NCBI GenBank assembly: GCA_024227565.1
Contig: JAAEUE010000383.1
Coordinates: 1 to 54,720 of the forward strand
Length of the DNA: 54,720 nt
From: Alphaproteobacteria bacterium
GTDB taxonomy: Bacteria > Pseudomonadota > Alphaproteobacteria > Rhizobiales > CAJQND01
Direction: 5' to 3'
Shown here: piece by piece, positions 25,110 through 34,041 of the stretch
How positions within the stretch are numbered: the stretch's first letter is position 1
Layout of the letters: every line of letters starts with the position of its first letter
Notes under the pieces: generated by a model
Seen by the model: only the letters and a program-made list of their open reading frames with translations
Told to the model about the DNA's origin: nothing
Databases searched by the model: none
Position numbers and translations under genes: made by a program

Positions 25110-26567
25110 CTAATCGGCAAGCAGGGCGATGCCGTCCCGTCTGCTGTCGCCGACGCCGGAGAGGTTTCCGTCACGGTCTTGCATGGCCGCGTGCACCCCG
25201 CCGAAAAACATATTCGGTTCCGGCCAAGCGCGATGATCAGGACAAAGCAGGCGCAACTGGTCGGCGCTTGCGCCGTCGAACTGATCTTCAAAATCCAAAT
25301 GACCGCCTTCAATGTGGAGCCGGGCTGCCACGATGGCGTCAGTCAAACCTTCATTGCGCAAGCACAGGGCGGCCAGAACCTGGAAAATCGCTGATCTGAT
25401 GCGGTTGGATCCACCTGAACCAAGTGCAATGAGGCTGCCATCCGGCTGTTCAATCAAGGTGGGGCACATCATGGAGGACAGCCTGGTGTTCACCGGCCAG
25501 TTCTCGGTGCCATGGGTGTTGACGTCCTCTTCGCCCAGGATGTTGTTGAGCATAAAACCGAACGGGCCCACCAGTTCGCCGTTGCCTTCACCGTTCGACA
25601 CCGTCACCGCACAGGCCGTGCCGTCCGCATCGATGATGGACAGATGGGTGGTGCCCTTTTGGCGCATTGGAACCTGATTGAGCTTTGTAAGGTCGCCCTC
25701 GGCCGCCCTGCGGGCCTGGCTCGTGGCGAGCAACGCCCGGGCGATGTTGACCGGGTCTGCCCCTTCAAGATGCGACAAACTGTGCGCGATCAATGTGCCG
25801 CTTGCCGCCGGAAGCGGGTTCATGTGCACGGTGGCACCGGCCAGTTCAAGTGAAATCGGTTTGCGTTCCATGGCCTCATAGGCATTGAAATCTGCACTGG
25901 TGAGATTGCCATCGGCCTGTTGGGCTGCAATGGCGACATCGGTGACCTGATTGCGGCCGGGCGCACCGGCGGCGATAATCTCCAACGCATCGGCCAGGCC
26001 GGGATTATGGAATGTTGTGCCTGGTTCAACGATGCAGCCGCCGGGGGCAAACAAGCGCGCCGCGTCTGCGGTGGCTGTCAAAATGGGTGCCACGATCTTG
26101 CACAGAAAATTCTGATAGGGCGTGATTGTGATTCCGGCCCGGGCCGCGTCTGCTGCCGGTTGAAACAGCTCGCCTAAAGACAACCGCGCGCCCATGCCGT
26201 GCAGTTTCTGCAGGCCGGCGCAAAATCCGGGGGCTGCCGATGTGGCCGGGCCGATGTGAAAGGCCTGGGTGGCGGTGCCGAAATCCACCAGGATTTCGTT
26301 GACGCCCTTCTCGCCCGGTTGCCGGTGGACCAACGGCGTTTGCGGGAAGAAGTCGATCACCGAGATCTCCCCGGTGCCGCCGTCGCGCACCGTCGCAAAC
26401 CCGCCGCCGCCTGGAGAGCACAACACAGGCTCACACAGACACGCCATCGCCAGGCCGGCAATCGCCGCATCGATGGCGGTTCCGCCCTCCCGCAGCGCAT
26501 TCGCGGCCGCCTCTGCCGTCAACCTGTGGCCAGCTGCCACAACGCCTTTGGATCTGGAACCGCTCAT
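25110..26567 (-). CDS. Gamma-glutamyltransferase family protein
   Basis: A 485-residue N-terminal-nucleophile hydrolase that cleaves gamma-glutamyl amides such as glutathione after self-processing. The processing/catalytic threonine is T306 in RQKGTTHLS, and the downstream SNGEGNGELVGPFGFMLNN, SSMMCPT and LGSGGSNRI segments are typical. The N-terminal half carries GGTAIDAAIAG and LCSPGGGGFATV. It is shorter than secreted GGTs (about 550-580), and there is no signal peptide, so it belongs to a cytoplasmic-type branch and may act on other gamma-glutamyl or N-acyl substrates. It starts 6 bp after the HugZ-like gene and is probably co-transcribed with it. Confidence 0.88.
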   Translation of the reverse strand: MSGSRSKGVVAAGHRLTAEAAANALREGGTAIDAAIAGLAMACLCEPVLCSPGGGGFATVRDGGTGEISVIDFFPQTPLVHRQPGEKGVNEILVDFGTATQAFHIGPATSAAPGFCAGLQKLHGMGARLSLGELFQPAADAARAGITITPYQNFLCKIVAPILTATADAARLFAPGGCIVEPGTTFHNPGLADALEIIAAGAPGRNQVTDVAIAAQQADGNLTSADFNAYEAMERKPISLELAGATVHMNPLPAASGTLIAHSLSHLEGADPVNIARALLATSQARRAAEGDLTKLNQVPMRQKGTTHLSIIDADGTACAVTVSNGEGNGELVGPFGFMLNNILGEEDVNTHGTENWPVNTRLSSMMCPTLIEQPDGSLIALGSGGSNRIRSAIFQVLAALCLRNEGLTDAIVAARLHIEGGHLDFEDQFDGASADQLRLLCPDHRAWPEPNMFFGGVHAAMQDRDGNLSGVGDSRRDGIALLAD

Positions 26568-26573
26568 TCCGGC

Positions 26574-27332
26574 TCAGGCCCTGGCCTGGTGCGCAAGTTG
26601 AATGAGCGCGTCGCGGGCTTCCTCGGCGGTGGTTGCAGGGCTCTGGAAGGCAAGGCGGACACTTCGTTCTGCGTTGGAAAGATCGGCTCCGTCCGCGTCA
26701 ACTGACGTCATTTGCCAATCGCCGGCATCCTGCCCCAATAGCTTGATGGCATAGAGGCTGACCGCATCGGCGTGGTCTGCATTCATATGCTCCACGATGG
26801 CGACCTCTGCGGCACTCAGTTCTGTGCACTGGCTGGCATCTAGGAGCACCTCATTTGCGCTCAGGGTCTCGATCCGGCCGAAGCCCGCCACCGCGTGAGC
26901 CTCACTTGCCTGCAATGTCCAGAAGGAAAAGTCTCCAAAGTCCACATAAAGCTCTGCGCCTGGATGGCGGGCGAGATAGCGCCTGCGGAATTCAGGGTCT
27001 TCGGTCTGTTCCAATTTGCCAATCACGGTGACACGGGCGCCGGTGAGCGGGTCGGCCAGTCCGTCCGTGTCGTCAAACAGCAAGGAGCCGCGCGCATCCT
27101 GCAGAAGGTTCTGTGTGTGCCATGCCAGGGTGGAGATCAGAATGATGGGCGCGCCCTCGGCGGTGGTGGCAACGTTGACGAGCGAAACATAGGGCGTGCC
27201 GCCCTCCCGGTTCAGGGTGGACAGTGCTGCCTTGGGCCGAACCCGCATGAGTTGGCGGGCTTCTGCGCCGGTGAATGTTCTGTTTTTCTTGGTCATTTCG
27301 CTTGAGAATAGATTTGCCGCCTGGGCGGCCAT
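26574..27332 (-). CDS. HugZ-like pyridoxamine 5'-phosphate oxidase-fold protein (flavin or heme binding)
   Basis: A 252-residue protein (or 240 if the second Met at 27296 is used). The N-terminal split-barrel domain (AALSTLNREGGTPYVSLVNVATTAEGAPIILISTLAWHTQNL) is of the PNPOx/HugZ type. The C-terminal domain carries VEHMNADHADAV, the DUF2470 signature found in heme-utilisation proteins. Members bind flavin or heme; a role in heme breakdown or stress is typical, but no partner heme gene is nearby. It is the first gene of a two-gene unit with the gamma-glutamyltransferase gene and is divergent from the ABC transporter operon. Neither start has a strong ribosome site. Confidence 0.83.
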   Translation of the reverse strand: MAAQAANLFSSEMTKKNRTFTGAEARQLMRVRPKAALSTLNREGGTPYVSLVNVATTAEGAPIILISTLAWHTQNLLQDARGSLLFDDTDGLADPLTGARVTVIGKLEQTEDPEFRRRYLARHPGAELYVDFGDFSFWTLQASEAHAVAGFGRIETLSANEVLLDASQCTELSAAEVAIVEHMNADHADAVSLYAIKLLGQDAGDWQMTSVDADGADLSNAERSVRLAFQSPATTAEEARDALIQLAHQARA

Positions 27333-27551
27333 CCGGCAAGCCCAAAATTAGACGATCGCCCCTACCAGGGGCCGGTTTTTGCGATTGTCATCAATCTTAC
27401 ACAGGCCATTCGTACCGTTTGACGTGAACTGAAAGAGCCCAGTTATTGGCGCGCCAGGAGTTATGAAAGACGCAAGGGAATCAAACTCTTGAAACTTGTC
27501 TCTTTTCGGCCCAAGATCGACCATTGGCGTCAAATGAGTGGGAGAAAAATA

Positions 27552-29591
27552 GTGAAATTGAAATGGTATATGGCAGCTGCATTCGTGGCAGTGTCGTCGG
27601 CGGCCCATGCGGCATGCCCGGCGGTGACCGTCGCGGACATGAAGGGAGTGGCGCCTGGCGCATTCCCGCAGCAATTCGACCTCGCTGAGTTCGAAGCTGC
27701 CGCAAATTGCAAAATGACTTTCAGTGGAAACCCGGCAGCAAAGGATCTCAACGCGAAGATCCAGGGCAATCCAGATTTACCGTCGGTTGCTGATCGTCTT
27801 CCATCGGAGCCGCTCGTGGTTGCTCCTTATGAATCTGTTGGTAAATATGGTGGCACTTTCGATGCCCTGTCCAACGCGACAGAGGCCGGAACATCAGACT
27901 TCCTGTCGACCCGACACGTGAACCTGGTTCGCTATTCGGACGATCTGCAGACTATCGTTCCCAACGTGGCCAAGAGCTGGTCGTGGAATGCCGAATTCAC
28001 CAAGCTGACCTTTAAGCTGCGCAAAGGCCATAAATGGTCTGACGGCGCACCGTTTACGGCTGAAGACGTGAAGTTTTGGTACGACAACCTTGCACTTGAT
28101 TCCAAGGTCATCGAAAAACCAAAGGACTATGTGCTCGTCGGCGGAAAGCCGATGACAGTTGATGTTGTGGATGCGCAAACTGTGACCTTTAACTTGCCGG
28201 CCCCTAAGCCTGGCTTGCTTGCTCACTTTGCCACTTCATTTGCTCAGGGTTTCCAACCGAAGCATTTTCTTGGTCAGTTCCATCCGACAATCAATCCGGA
28301 TGCGGACAAAAAAGCCAAGGAGCTTGGGTTTGCGAACGGCTATGAGGTGATCAAGGTCTATTTCGGCAACTCAGACTGGACCGATACACCTTCTCCGTTG
28401 CTGAACAGCCCGGACAAAGTGAAAAAAATGCCCAAAGCGGTTGTGCCGACTTTGGAAAGCTTCCTCACTGTTTCCGACACCACGGAAGGGCGCCACTATG
28501 TGGCCAACCCGTATTTCTTCATGGTGGACACAGCGGGCAACCAGCTGCCGTATATCAACGAGCAGGACGAAGTCTATGCCAACGACAACCAGGTTCGCTT
28601 GTTGAAACTGGTCAATGCCGAGGCAGACTATAAGGCTCAATCGGTACAGCTTGCGGATGCTCCGTTGCTTCTGGATGGCCAGGAAAAAGGCAACTACACC
28701 ATCCACCTGCGCCCGAAGGTTGCTATGCATGCCTTCTCGTTCAACGTCACTTCGGCGGATGAAGAAAAGCGCAAAATCTTTGGTGACCTGAAGTTCCGCA
28801 CGGCAATGTCCATTGCTCTGAACCGCAAGGAAATCAACGAAGTAGCTTACTTCGGTCAAGGCGTTCCACGGCAGTACACAGGCTTTTCGCCACTGCCGGA
28901 CTTCATCGACAAGAAGTGGGAAAGCCATGCGATCGAGTTTGATCTCGACAAGGCCAAGAAGCTGCTTGGAGAAGTCGGTCTTAAGGACAAAGACGGCGAC
29001 GGGTTCCTTGATCTTCCAAGTGGCAAGCCACTTGTGTTGAACATGCAGTTCGCCACTCAAGGCATTGCCGGCCAGGTGGTTGAGCTTGTTGGTCAACACT
29101 GGTCAAATGCAGGCGTCAAGACCACTGTGAAAGAAGTAACGCCGGACGAATACCGTTCTGCGCAATCTTCCAACCAGCTTGATGTGGGCATGTGGCAGAA
29201 AGGCCAGCCGCTCGGTATCGTGCTTGGCAACAACGAGCTTTGGGTTCCTCCGTTCGAAAACTATTTCGGTCACCGCACAGGTATGCTGTGGGCGGAATAT
29301 GTGGACTCAAACGGGACCAAGGGCGTTAAGCCGCCTGAGTTCGTGACCCAGTTGATTGAAGACATCAATGCCTTCCAATCTGCTGAAGCTGGCTCCGATG
29401 AGTTCAAGAAGCGCGGTAAGCGGATGGTCGAAAATCTGGTGGGCAATGTGCTGTTTATCGGTACGGCGCTGACACCTGATCCGATCTATCACCGCAACCA
29501 GCTGAAGAACTTCGTTGAGTTCAAAACGGCCTCTTACGAGTACTACCGGACATTCCCATACCGTCCGCAACAGTGGTGGCTTGACGAATAA
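27552..29591 (+). CDS. ABC transporter substrate-binding protein, family 5 (Opp/Dpp type)
   Basis: A 679-residue periplasmic solute-binding protein of the peptide/nickel family (SBP_bac_5). The chosen GTG at 27552 has GGGAG at 27540-27544 and gives a compact signal peptide (MKLKWYMAAAFVAVSSAAHA-AC); an upstream start would put about 21 residues ahead of it. Mature-domain hallmarks are a KSWSWNAEFTKLTFKLRKGHKWSDG.PFTAEDV segment and FRTAMSIALNRKEIN. At about 680 residues it is longer than oligopeptide binders, with extra N-terminal residues including a Cys near the cleavage site. It captures the ligand for the four downstream transporter genes. The ligand is unknown; proximity to sulfatase and dehalogenase genes suggests a non-peptide organic compound. 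Confidence 0.9.
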   Translation: MKLKWYMAAAFVAVSSAAHAACPAVTVADMKGVAPGAFPQQFDLAEFEAAANCKMTFSGNPAAKDLNAKIQGNPDLPSVADRLPSEPLVVAPYESVGKYGGTFDALSNATEAGTSDFLSTRHVNLVRYSDDLQTIVPNVAKSWSWNAEFTKLTFKLRKGHKWSDGAPFTAEDVKFWYDNLALDSKVIEKPKDYVLVGGKPMTVDVVDAQTVTFNLPAPKPGLLAHFATSFAQGFQPKHFLGQFHPTINPDADKKAKELGFANGYEVIKVYFGNSDWTDTPSPLLNSPDKVKKMPKAVVPTLESFLTVSDTTEGRHYVANPYFFMVDTAGNQLPYINEQDEVYANDNQVRLLKLVNAEADYKAQSVQLADAPLLLDGQEKGNYTIHLRPKVAMHAFSFNVTSADEEKRKIFGDLKFRTAMSIALNRKEINEVAYFGQGVPRQYTGFSPLPDFIDKKWESHAIEFDLDKAKKLLGEVGLKDKDGDGFLDLPSGKPLVLNMQFATQGIAGQVVELVGQHWSNAGVKTTVKEVTPDEYRSAQSSNQLDVGMWQKGQPLGIVLGNNELWVPPFENYFGHRTGMLWAEYVDSNGTKGVKPPEFVTQLIEDINAFQSAEAGSDEFKKRGKRMVENLVGNVLFIGTALTPDPIYHRNQLKNFVEFKTASYEYYRTFPYRPQQWWLDE

Positions 29592-29613
29592 GCCGTTTAC
29601 GTTTTGAAATTGC

Positions 29614-29640
29614 CGGGGGCGGGTATTGTACCTGCCCCCG
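29614..29640 (+). other. Intercistronic hairpin between binding-protein and permease genes
   Basis: A 12-bp stem (CGGGGGCGGGTA at 29614-29625 with TACCTGCCCCCG at 29629-29640, one G-U pair) and a 3-base loop lie 22 bp after the binding-protein stop. No T-run follows, so it is probably not a full terminator. Such hairpins commonly protect the 3' end of the binding-protein mRNA and allow its excess over the permeases. Confidence 0.65.
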
Positions 29641-29704
29641 ACAGTCCTGACCGGGGCGATAAACGAGAAACCCGGCAGGCTTCAGGGGACTTTGGGGAGC
29701 GTCA

Positions 29705-30715
29705 ATGGCGCAGTTAGTGCAATTTGCAATCGTAAGAGCTTTCATGGCTCTGTTCACGCTGCTGGCTGTTTCTCTGATCGTGTTCACGCTCATGGAACTG
29801 GTGCCAGGCAGTTGTGCTGAGCGCTATCTGGCCTTCAAGAACACCCAAGGCGCACAGATTACCATTGACGACATCAAGGCCGAGGAACGACGACTTGGCC
29901 TCGACCGGCCCTTCCTTGTGCGCTGGGGCAGTTGGGTTGCCAATGTGATGTTCCGCGGCGAGTTTGGCGACAGCTGCATCTTGCGCCTGAACATCAATCA
30001 GCTGCTTGGTGACAAGTTCATCATCAGTCTTATTATCTGCCTGACCTCGCTTTTATTGGCCTATCTTATTGCCATACCCGTGGGGATAATCGCGGCCTCT
30101 TCCAACAATGCCTGGCTGAATGGCTCCCTGCGGTTCCTGTCCTATCTGGGACTGGCCATGCCGAACTTCCTGCTGGCATTGATGATCATGCTGTTTTCCA
30201 CCGTGGTGTTCGGGGACTCGCTCACGGGCCTGTTCTCCAAGGAATACCGCGATGCAGACTGGAGCATGGACAAGGTGCTCGACTTCCTGTCACGGGCCTG
30301 GTTGCCGGTCTTTATTCTTGGCTGGTCCGCCACGGCGTTTGCCCTGCAAACCGTTCGTGCATTGATGCTCGATGAGATCGGCAAGCTCTACGTGACCGCA
30401 GCCTCGGCGCGCGGCATTGTGGGGCGCAAGTTGCTGTGGCGCTATCCGGCGCGCCATGCGCTCGGGCCGATCATCAACTCGCTTGGGTTCGATTTGAACC
30501 GGATCTTCAACGAGCTGCCCATTGTGGCGCTCATCCTGACGTTGACGGAGTCCGGTGCCCTGCTTTTGGAATCGCTTGCCCGCTCCAACGACCAGCAATT
30601 GGCCGGCGCGATCATCTTCTTGCTGACGGCCTCCATTGTCTGCCTGAACTTCCTGACCGATGTGGGGCTCGCGGTTCTTGATCCGCGCGTCCGCCGGTCC
30701 GTGATGGGAGGGTGA
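29705..30715 (+). CDS. ABC transporter permease (DppB/OppB type)
   Basis: A 336-residue inner-membrane permease with the DppB pattern: a first helix at about 12-34 (AFMALFTLLAVSLIVFTLMELVPG), a periplasmic loop with RLGLDRPFLVRWGSW, then five helices. The cytoplasmic EAA-like coupling region reads LYVTAASARGIVGRKLLWRYPARHALGPIINSLG. The start ATG has GGGGAG 6 bp upstream. It forms a heterodimer with the following permease. The gene is separated from the binding protein by a stable hairpin and is 6 bp from the next permease. Confidence 0.9.
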   Translation: MAQLVQFAIVRAFMALFTLLAVSLIVFTLMELVPGSCAERYLAFKNTQGAQITIDDIKAEERRLGLDRPFLVRWGSWVANVMFRGEFGDSCILRLNINQLLGDKFIISLIICLTSLLLAYLIAIPVGIIAASSNNAWLNGSLRFLSYLGLAMPNFLLALMIMLFSTVVFGDSLTGLFSKEYRDADWSMDKVLDFLSRAWLPVFILGWSATAFALQTVRALMLDEIGKLYVTAASARGIVGRKLLWRYPARHALGPIINSLGFDLNRIFNELPIVALILTLTESGALLLESLARSNDQQLAGAIIFLLTASIVCLNFLTDVGLAVLDPRVRRSVMGG

Positions 30716-30721
30716 TGCACA

Positions 30722-31867
30722 ATGGCCAACACCGCAGTTCCCGACCAGAAATCCAAAGAGGCCTATTTCACAGCCTCTCAGTCCCAGCTCATCTGGGCGC
30801 GCTTCAAGCGCAACCGCATGGCGATGACGGCGGGCAGCGTTCTGGTGTTCCTGATCCTTCTTGGCCTGTTTGCGCCGTTCCTGTCTCCGTACGATCCGAC
30901 CATTGCCGGCCGCGATCCCGACTACCAGAACGGCGCGCCGCAGATCCTCAAGTTTTGCGACGACAACGGCTGTTCCCTGAGGCCTTTCATCTACGGGACG
31001 AAACGTGAGCGCTCGATAAAGACCAACTTCCGCTGGGTGACGACGATCGATACGAACGACCGGCGATACCTGCAAATGTTTGTGCAGGATTGGAAGTACA
31101 GCCTGCTGGGCCTGGGGTGGACCGGCCTGAAGTTCAAAACCCATTTGTTTGGGGTCGACAAAGGGGGGATCCACTTGTTCGGCACCGATGGCACGGGCAA
31201 GGACATCTTCTCGCGAACGCTGCACGCCATCAACACGTCCCTTGCGGTGGGCACATTGGGGGTTTTCATCAGCTTTGTGCTGGCGCTGATCATTGGCGGC
31301 GCCTCGGGCTATTTTGGCGGCTGGCTTGATGGGGCCATCCAAATGGTCACCGACGCCATTCGAACGGTTCCCGCCATTCCGCTGTTTATGGCTTTGGCGG
31401 CGTTTTTGCCCGATGACTGGTCGGCGGAAATGCGGTTCTTCTTCATATCCATCATTCTGGGCTGCATTGGCTGGCCGACCTTGGCGCGGCGCGTGCGCAC
31501 TCACTTGCTGGTGGAGCGCAACCAGGACTATGTGCTGGCGGCCCAGCTGTGCGGGGCCAGTTCAGGCCATGTGATCCGGCGCCATCTGCTGCCCTCGTTC
31601 ACCTCCTACATCATCGTCGATCTGGTGATTTCATTCCCCTATATGGTGCTGTCTGAAACCGCCCTGTCGTTTATCGGGCTTGGCCTGAAGGACCCGGTGA
31701 ACTCGCTCGGCGTGATGCTGCAGAACGTGACCAGCGCCGATGTGTTGCTGAACTATCAGTGGTACTTCATCCCGGTGATCTTCTTTATCGCCCTGGTGAT
31801 GGCGTTTGTATTTGTGGGGGATGGATTACGCGACGCCGCCGATCCCTATGCGGGCACCAAGAAATGA
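30722..31867 (+). CDS. ABC transporter permease (DppC/YejE type, long periplasmic insert)
   Basis: A 381-residue permease of the DppC/OppC family. After the first helix (MTAGSVLVFLILLGLFAPFL) comes an extended periplasmic segment of about 100 residues before FGTDGTGKDIFSRTLHAINTSLAVG; usual DppC proteins (about 300) have a much shorter loop. Long loops of this kind are known in YejE-type permeases. The coupling segment is YVLAAQLCGASSGHVIRRHLLP. The stop overlaps the next ATPase start by 4 bp (ATGA). The long loop may contact the unusually large binding protein; this is inference. Confidence 0.9.
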   Translation: MANTAVPDQKSKEAYFTASQSQLIWARFKRNRMAMTAGSVLVFLILLGLFAPFLSPYDPTIAGRDPDYQNGAPQILKFCDDNGCSLRPFIYGTKRERSIKTNFRWVTTIDTNDRRYLQMFVQDWKYSLLGLGWTGLKFKTHLFGVDKGGIHLFGTDGTGKDIFSRTLHAINTSLAVGTLGVFISFVLALIIGGASGYFGGWLDGAIQMVTDAIRTVPAIPLFMALAAFLPDDWSAEMRFFFISIILGCIGWPTLARRVRTHLLVERNQDYVLAAQLCGASSGHVIRRHLLPSFTSYIIVDLVISFPYMVLSETALSFIGLGLKDPVNSLGVMLQNVTSADVLLNYQWYFIPVIFFIALVMAFVFVGDGLRDAADPYAGTKK

Positions 31868-32865
31868 CCGACAAACTGATCGACGTCGAAAATCTGACCC
31901 TGCAATTCAAGACCGACGAAGGCTTGGTGACGGCAGTGGACGATGTATCGTTCCACGTGGCACCCGGTGAGGTCTTGGGGCTGGTTGGGGAATCGGGATC
32001 GGGAAAATCGGTGACGGCAAAGTCACTGATGAAGCTCAACCCCGGAAACGCGGTCTATGGTGACGACAGCAAGATCACCCTCCATGCAGATGGGAACGCG
32101 GTCAACATCTTTGACCTGAAGTCCGACGAGGAGATGAAACTGATCCGCGGCGGGGCCATCTCGTTGATTTTCCAGGAACCCATGGCAAGCTTCGCGCCAG
32201 CGATCACCATTGGCGACCAGATGGTTGAGCAATTGGTGTTGCACAAGAACATCTCCGAGAAAGAGGCCAAAGACATCTCCATTGAAATGCTGGAGCGGGT
32301 TGGCATTTCCGATGCGCCAACCCGGTTTGGCCAGTTTTCCTTCGAGCTTTCAGGCGGCATGCGCCAGCGGGCGATGATCGCCATGGCTCTTTCAACCAGG
32401 CCCAAGCTGCTCATTGCCGATGAGCCGACTACGGCGCTGGACGTCACGATCCAGGCCCAGGTTATCGAGCTGATGAAGGACCTGGTGAAAGAGTTCGGCA
32501 TGGGGATCATCTTCATCACCCATGATCTTGGCGTTATCGCGCAAACCGCCGACCGGGTTGCAGTGATGTATCTCGGCAAGCTTGTGGAGCAGGGGCCGGT
32601 GCGCGATGTGATCCGCGATCCGGTTCATCCCTATACGCAAGGTTTGCTCAATGCGCTGCCCAAGCTGGAAGACCTGAATGCGCCGCTAACGCCGGTGCCG
32701 GGCGATATTCCAAGCCCGCTGGAGCGGCCAAACGGCTGCGTTTTCCACACCCGCTGCGACCGGGCAGAACCACGCTGCAGCGAAGCTGTGCCGCAACAAA
32801 TGCAGTATGTGGAGAACCATGTGGGAGCCTGCTTTGTAACCGCTGAGCAGCGGGGTGCAACATGA
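31864..32865 (+). CDS. ABC transporter ATPase (DppD/OppD type)
   Basis: A 333-residue nucleotide-binding subunit. Walker A is GESGSGKS, the signature motif is ELSGGMRQR, Walker B is LLIADEPTTALD, and the switch His lies in FITHDLGV. The C-terminal oligopeptide-transporter extension (PNGCVFHTRCDRAEPRC) has the cysteines that bind a [4Fe-4S] cluster in some family members. The start is the ATG at 31864, overlapping the permease stop; an upstream frame to 31759 is not supported. It pairs with the next ATPase to power import. Confidence 0.93.
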   Translation: MTDKLIDVENLTLQFKTDEGLVTAVDDVSFHVAPGEVLGLVGESGSGKSVTAKSLMKLNPGNAVYGDDSKITLHADGNAVNIFDLKSDEEMKLIRGGAISLIFQEPMASFAPAITIGDQMVEQLVLHKNISEKEAKDISIEMLERVGISDAPTRFGQFSFELSGGMRQRAMIAMALSTRPKLLIADEPTTALDVTIQAQVIELMKDLVKEFGMGIIFITHDLGVIAQTADRVAVMYLGKLVEQGPVRDVIRDPVHPYTQGLLNALPKLEDLNAPLTPVPGDIPSPLERPNGCVFHTRCDRAEPRCSEAVPQQMQYVENHVGACFVTAEQRGAT

Positions 32866-33854
32866 GTGACAGTCCTCTCATTTCAGCGCGTGATCTGTCC
32901 GTGCACTTCAAGCTGCGCGGTGGGCCTTTTTCCAAGAACCAGTTTCTCAAAGCCGTCGAGGGCATCACCGTAGATATCCCCAAGGGCTCGTTTTTTGGCC
33001 TGGTGGGAGAGAGCGGGTCCGGCAAGACCACCCTTGGGCGGGCGTTCTTGAAGGCGGTGCCGATCTCCCGCGGCGAGGTGCACTATGCGGACGGCGAAGT
33101 GGAATATGACCTTCAGGCCATGTCCAAACCGGAACTTGCCGAATACCGTAAACGCGCTCAGTTGATCTTCCAGGATCCCTATGCGGCCCTGAGCCCGCGG
33201 ATGACCGTGCGCGATATCATCGCTGAGCCGCTGGAAGTGATGAAGCTGACGTCGTCGCGCGAAGAAACCGATGAACGGGTGCGTGAAATTGCGGCCAAAT
33301 GCCGGCTCAACCTGGAGCACCTCAGGCGCTTTCCGCATGCGTTTTCCGGCGGTCAGCGCCAGCGCATCTCCATTGCCAGGGCGCTGGTCTCCAGCCCGCG
33401 TTTCATTGTTGCCGATGAAAGCGTGGCGGCGCTTGATGTGTCCATTCAGGCTGACATCCTCAACCTTTTGAAGTCATTGCAGGACGAGCTTGGGCTCACG
33501 TTCTTGTTCATCAGCCACGATTTGTCCGTGGTGGCCCACACTTGCGATCATGTGGCGGTGATGTATCTGGGCCGGCTGGTGGAAACCGCGCCAACCCGCG
33601 ATCTGTTTGATGCGCCGCGCCATCCCTATACCAAGGCGCTGCTCTCGGCGATCCCGTCGCTTGACCCTGACCATGTCTCCAAGGCACAGAAGCTGGAGGG
33701 TGAAATTCCATCGCCCACCAATCCGCCACCTGGGTGCAAGTTCCACACGCGCTGCCCGTTCGCCACGGAGATCTGCAAGACAACAGAGCCCAAGCTGGAA
33801 CATTCCGGCCATGAGCACGATGTGGCCTGCCACCATTGGCAGGAAATCGACTAG
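32862..33854 (+). CDS. ABC transporter ATPase (DppF/OppF type)
   Basis: A 330-residue second nucleotide-binding subunit. Walker A is GESGSGKTT, the signature is FSGGQRQR, and Walker B reads FIVADESVAALD, with Ser replacing the usual Pro after the catalytic Glu. The C-terminal cysteine-rich tail (PPGCKFHTRCPFATEIC) is conserved. It overlaps the previous ATPase gene by 4 bp (ATGA). This is the last transporter gene; 187 bp with a strong palindrome separates it from the sulfatase-dehalogenase genes on the same strand. Confidence 0.93.
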   Translation: MSDSPLISARDLSVHFKLRGGPFSKNQFLKAVEGITVDIPKGSFFGLVGESGSGKTTLGRAFLKAVPISRGEVHYADGEVEYDLQAMSKPELAEYRKRAQLIFQDPYAALSPRMTVRDIIAEPLEVMKLTSSREETDERVREIAAKCRLNLEHLRRFPHAFSGGQRQRISIARALVSSPRFIVADESVAALDVSIQADILNLLKSLQDELGLTFLFISHDLSVVAHTCDHVAVMYLGRLVETAPTRDLFDAPRHPYTKALLSAIPSLDPDHVSKAQKLEGEIPSPTNPPPGCKFHTRCPFATEICKTTEPKLEHSGHEHDVACHHWQEID

Positions 33855-33960
33855 GAAATCCTGGGTTTCAATCATGACGGGCAACGGGTTGCATCGCGGT
33901 TTCATCAAAACCTGCCAAACGAACCCAACTGATTGCAATCCATTGTTAATACTCAATAAA

Positions 33961-33984
33961 ATTTTTGTGCATCGCACAAAAAAT
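33961..33984. promoter_or_regulatory. Palindrome upstream of the sulfatase-dehalogenase genes (candidate operator)
   Basis: TTGTGC-ATC-GCACAA is a perfect 6-bp dyad with a 3-bp centre, extended outward by T- and A-runs (ATTTTTGTGC / GCACAAAAAAT). It lies 57 bp before the sulfatase start. The symmetric short-spaced form suits a dimeric repressor such as a GntR- or MarR-type protein. It could instead act as a bidirectional hairpin. No T-run follows the GC part, so a standard terminator is unlikely. No obvious regulator gene lies beside it. Confidence 0.5.
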
Positions 33985-34041
33985 GGAAGGGCGCCGGGCC
34001 GCTTGTGAACCGCCCCTGTTTCGTGTGATCTTGCCGGAACC

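Noticed and set aside
27358..27380. Hairpin GCCCCT-ACC-AGGGGC followed by TTTTT between hugZ-like and ABC genes
   Set aside because: It resembles a weak plus-strand terminator, but no plus-strand gene precedes it and the stem is only 6 bp with 3 bases before the T-run; left unassigned.
30290..31504. A 404-codon open frame antisense to the ABC permeases
   Set aside because: Low-complexity His/Arg/Gln composition and full overlap with clear permease genes.
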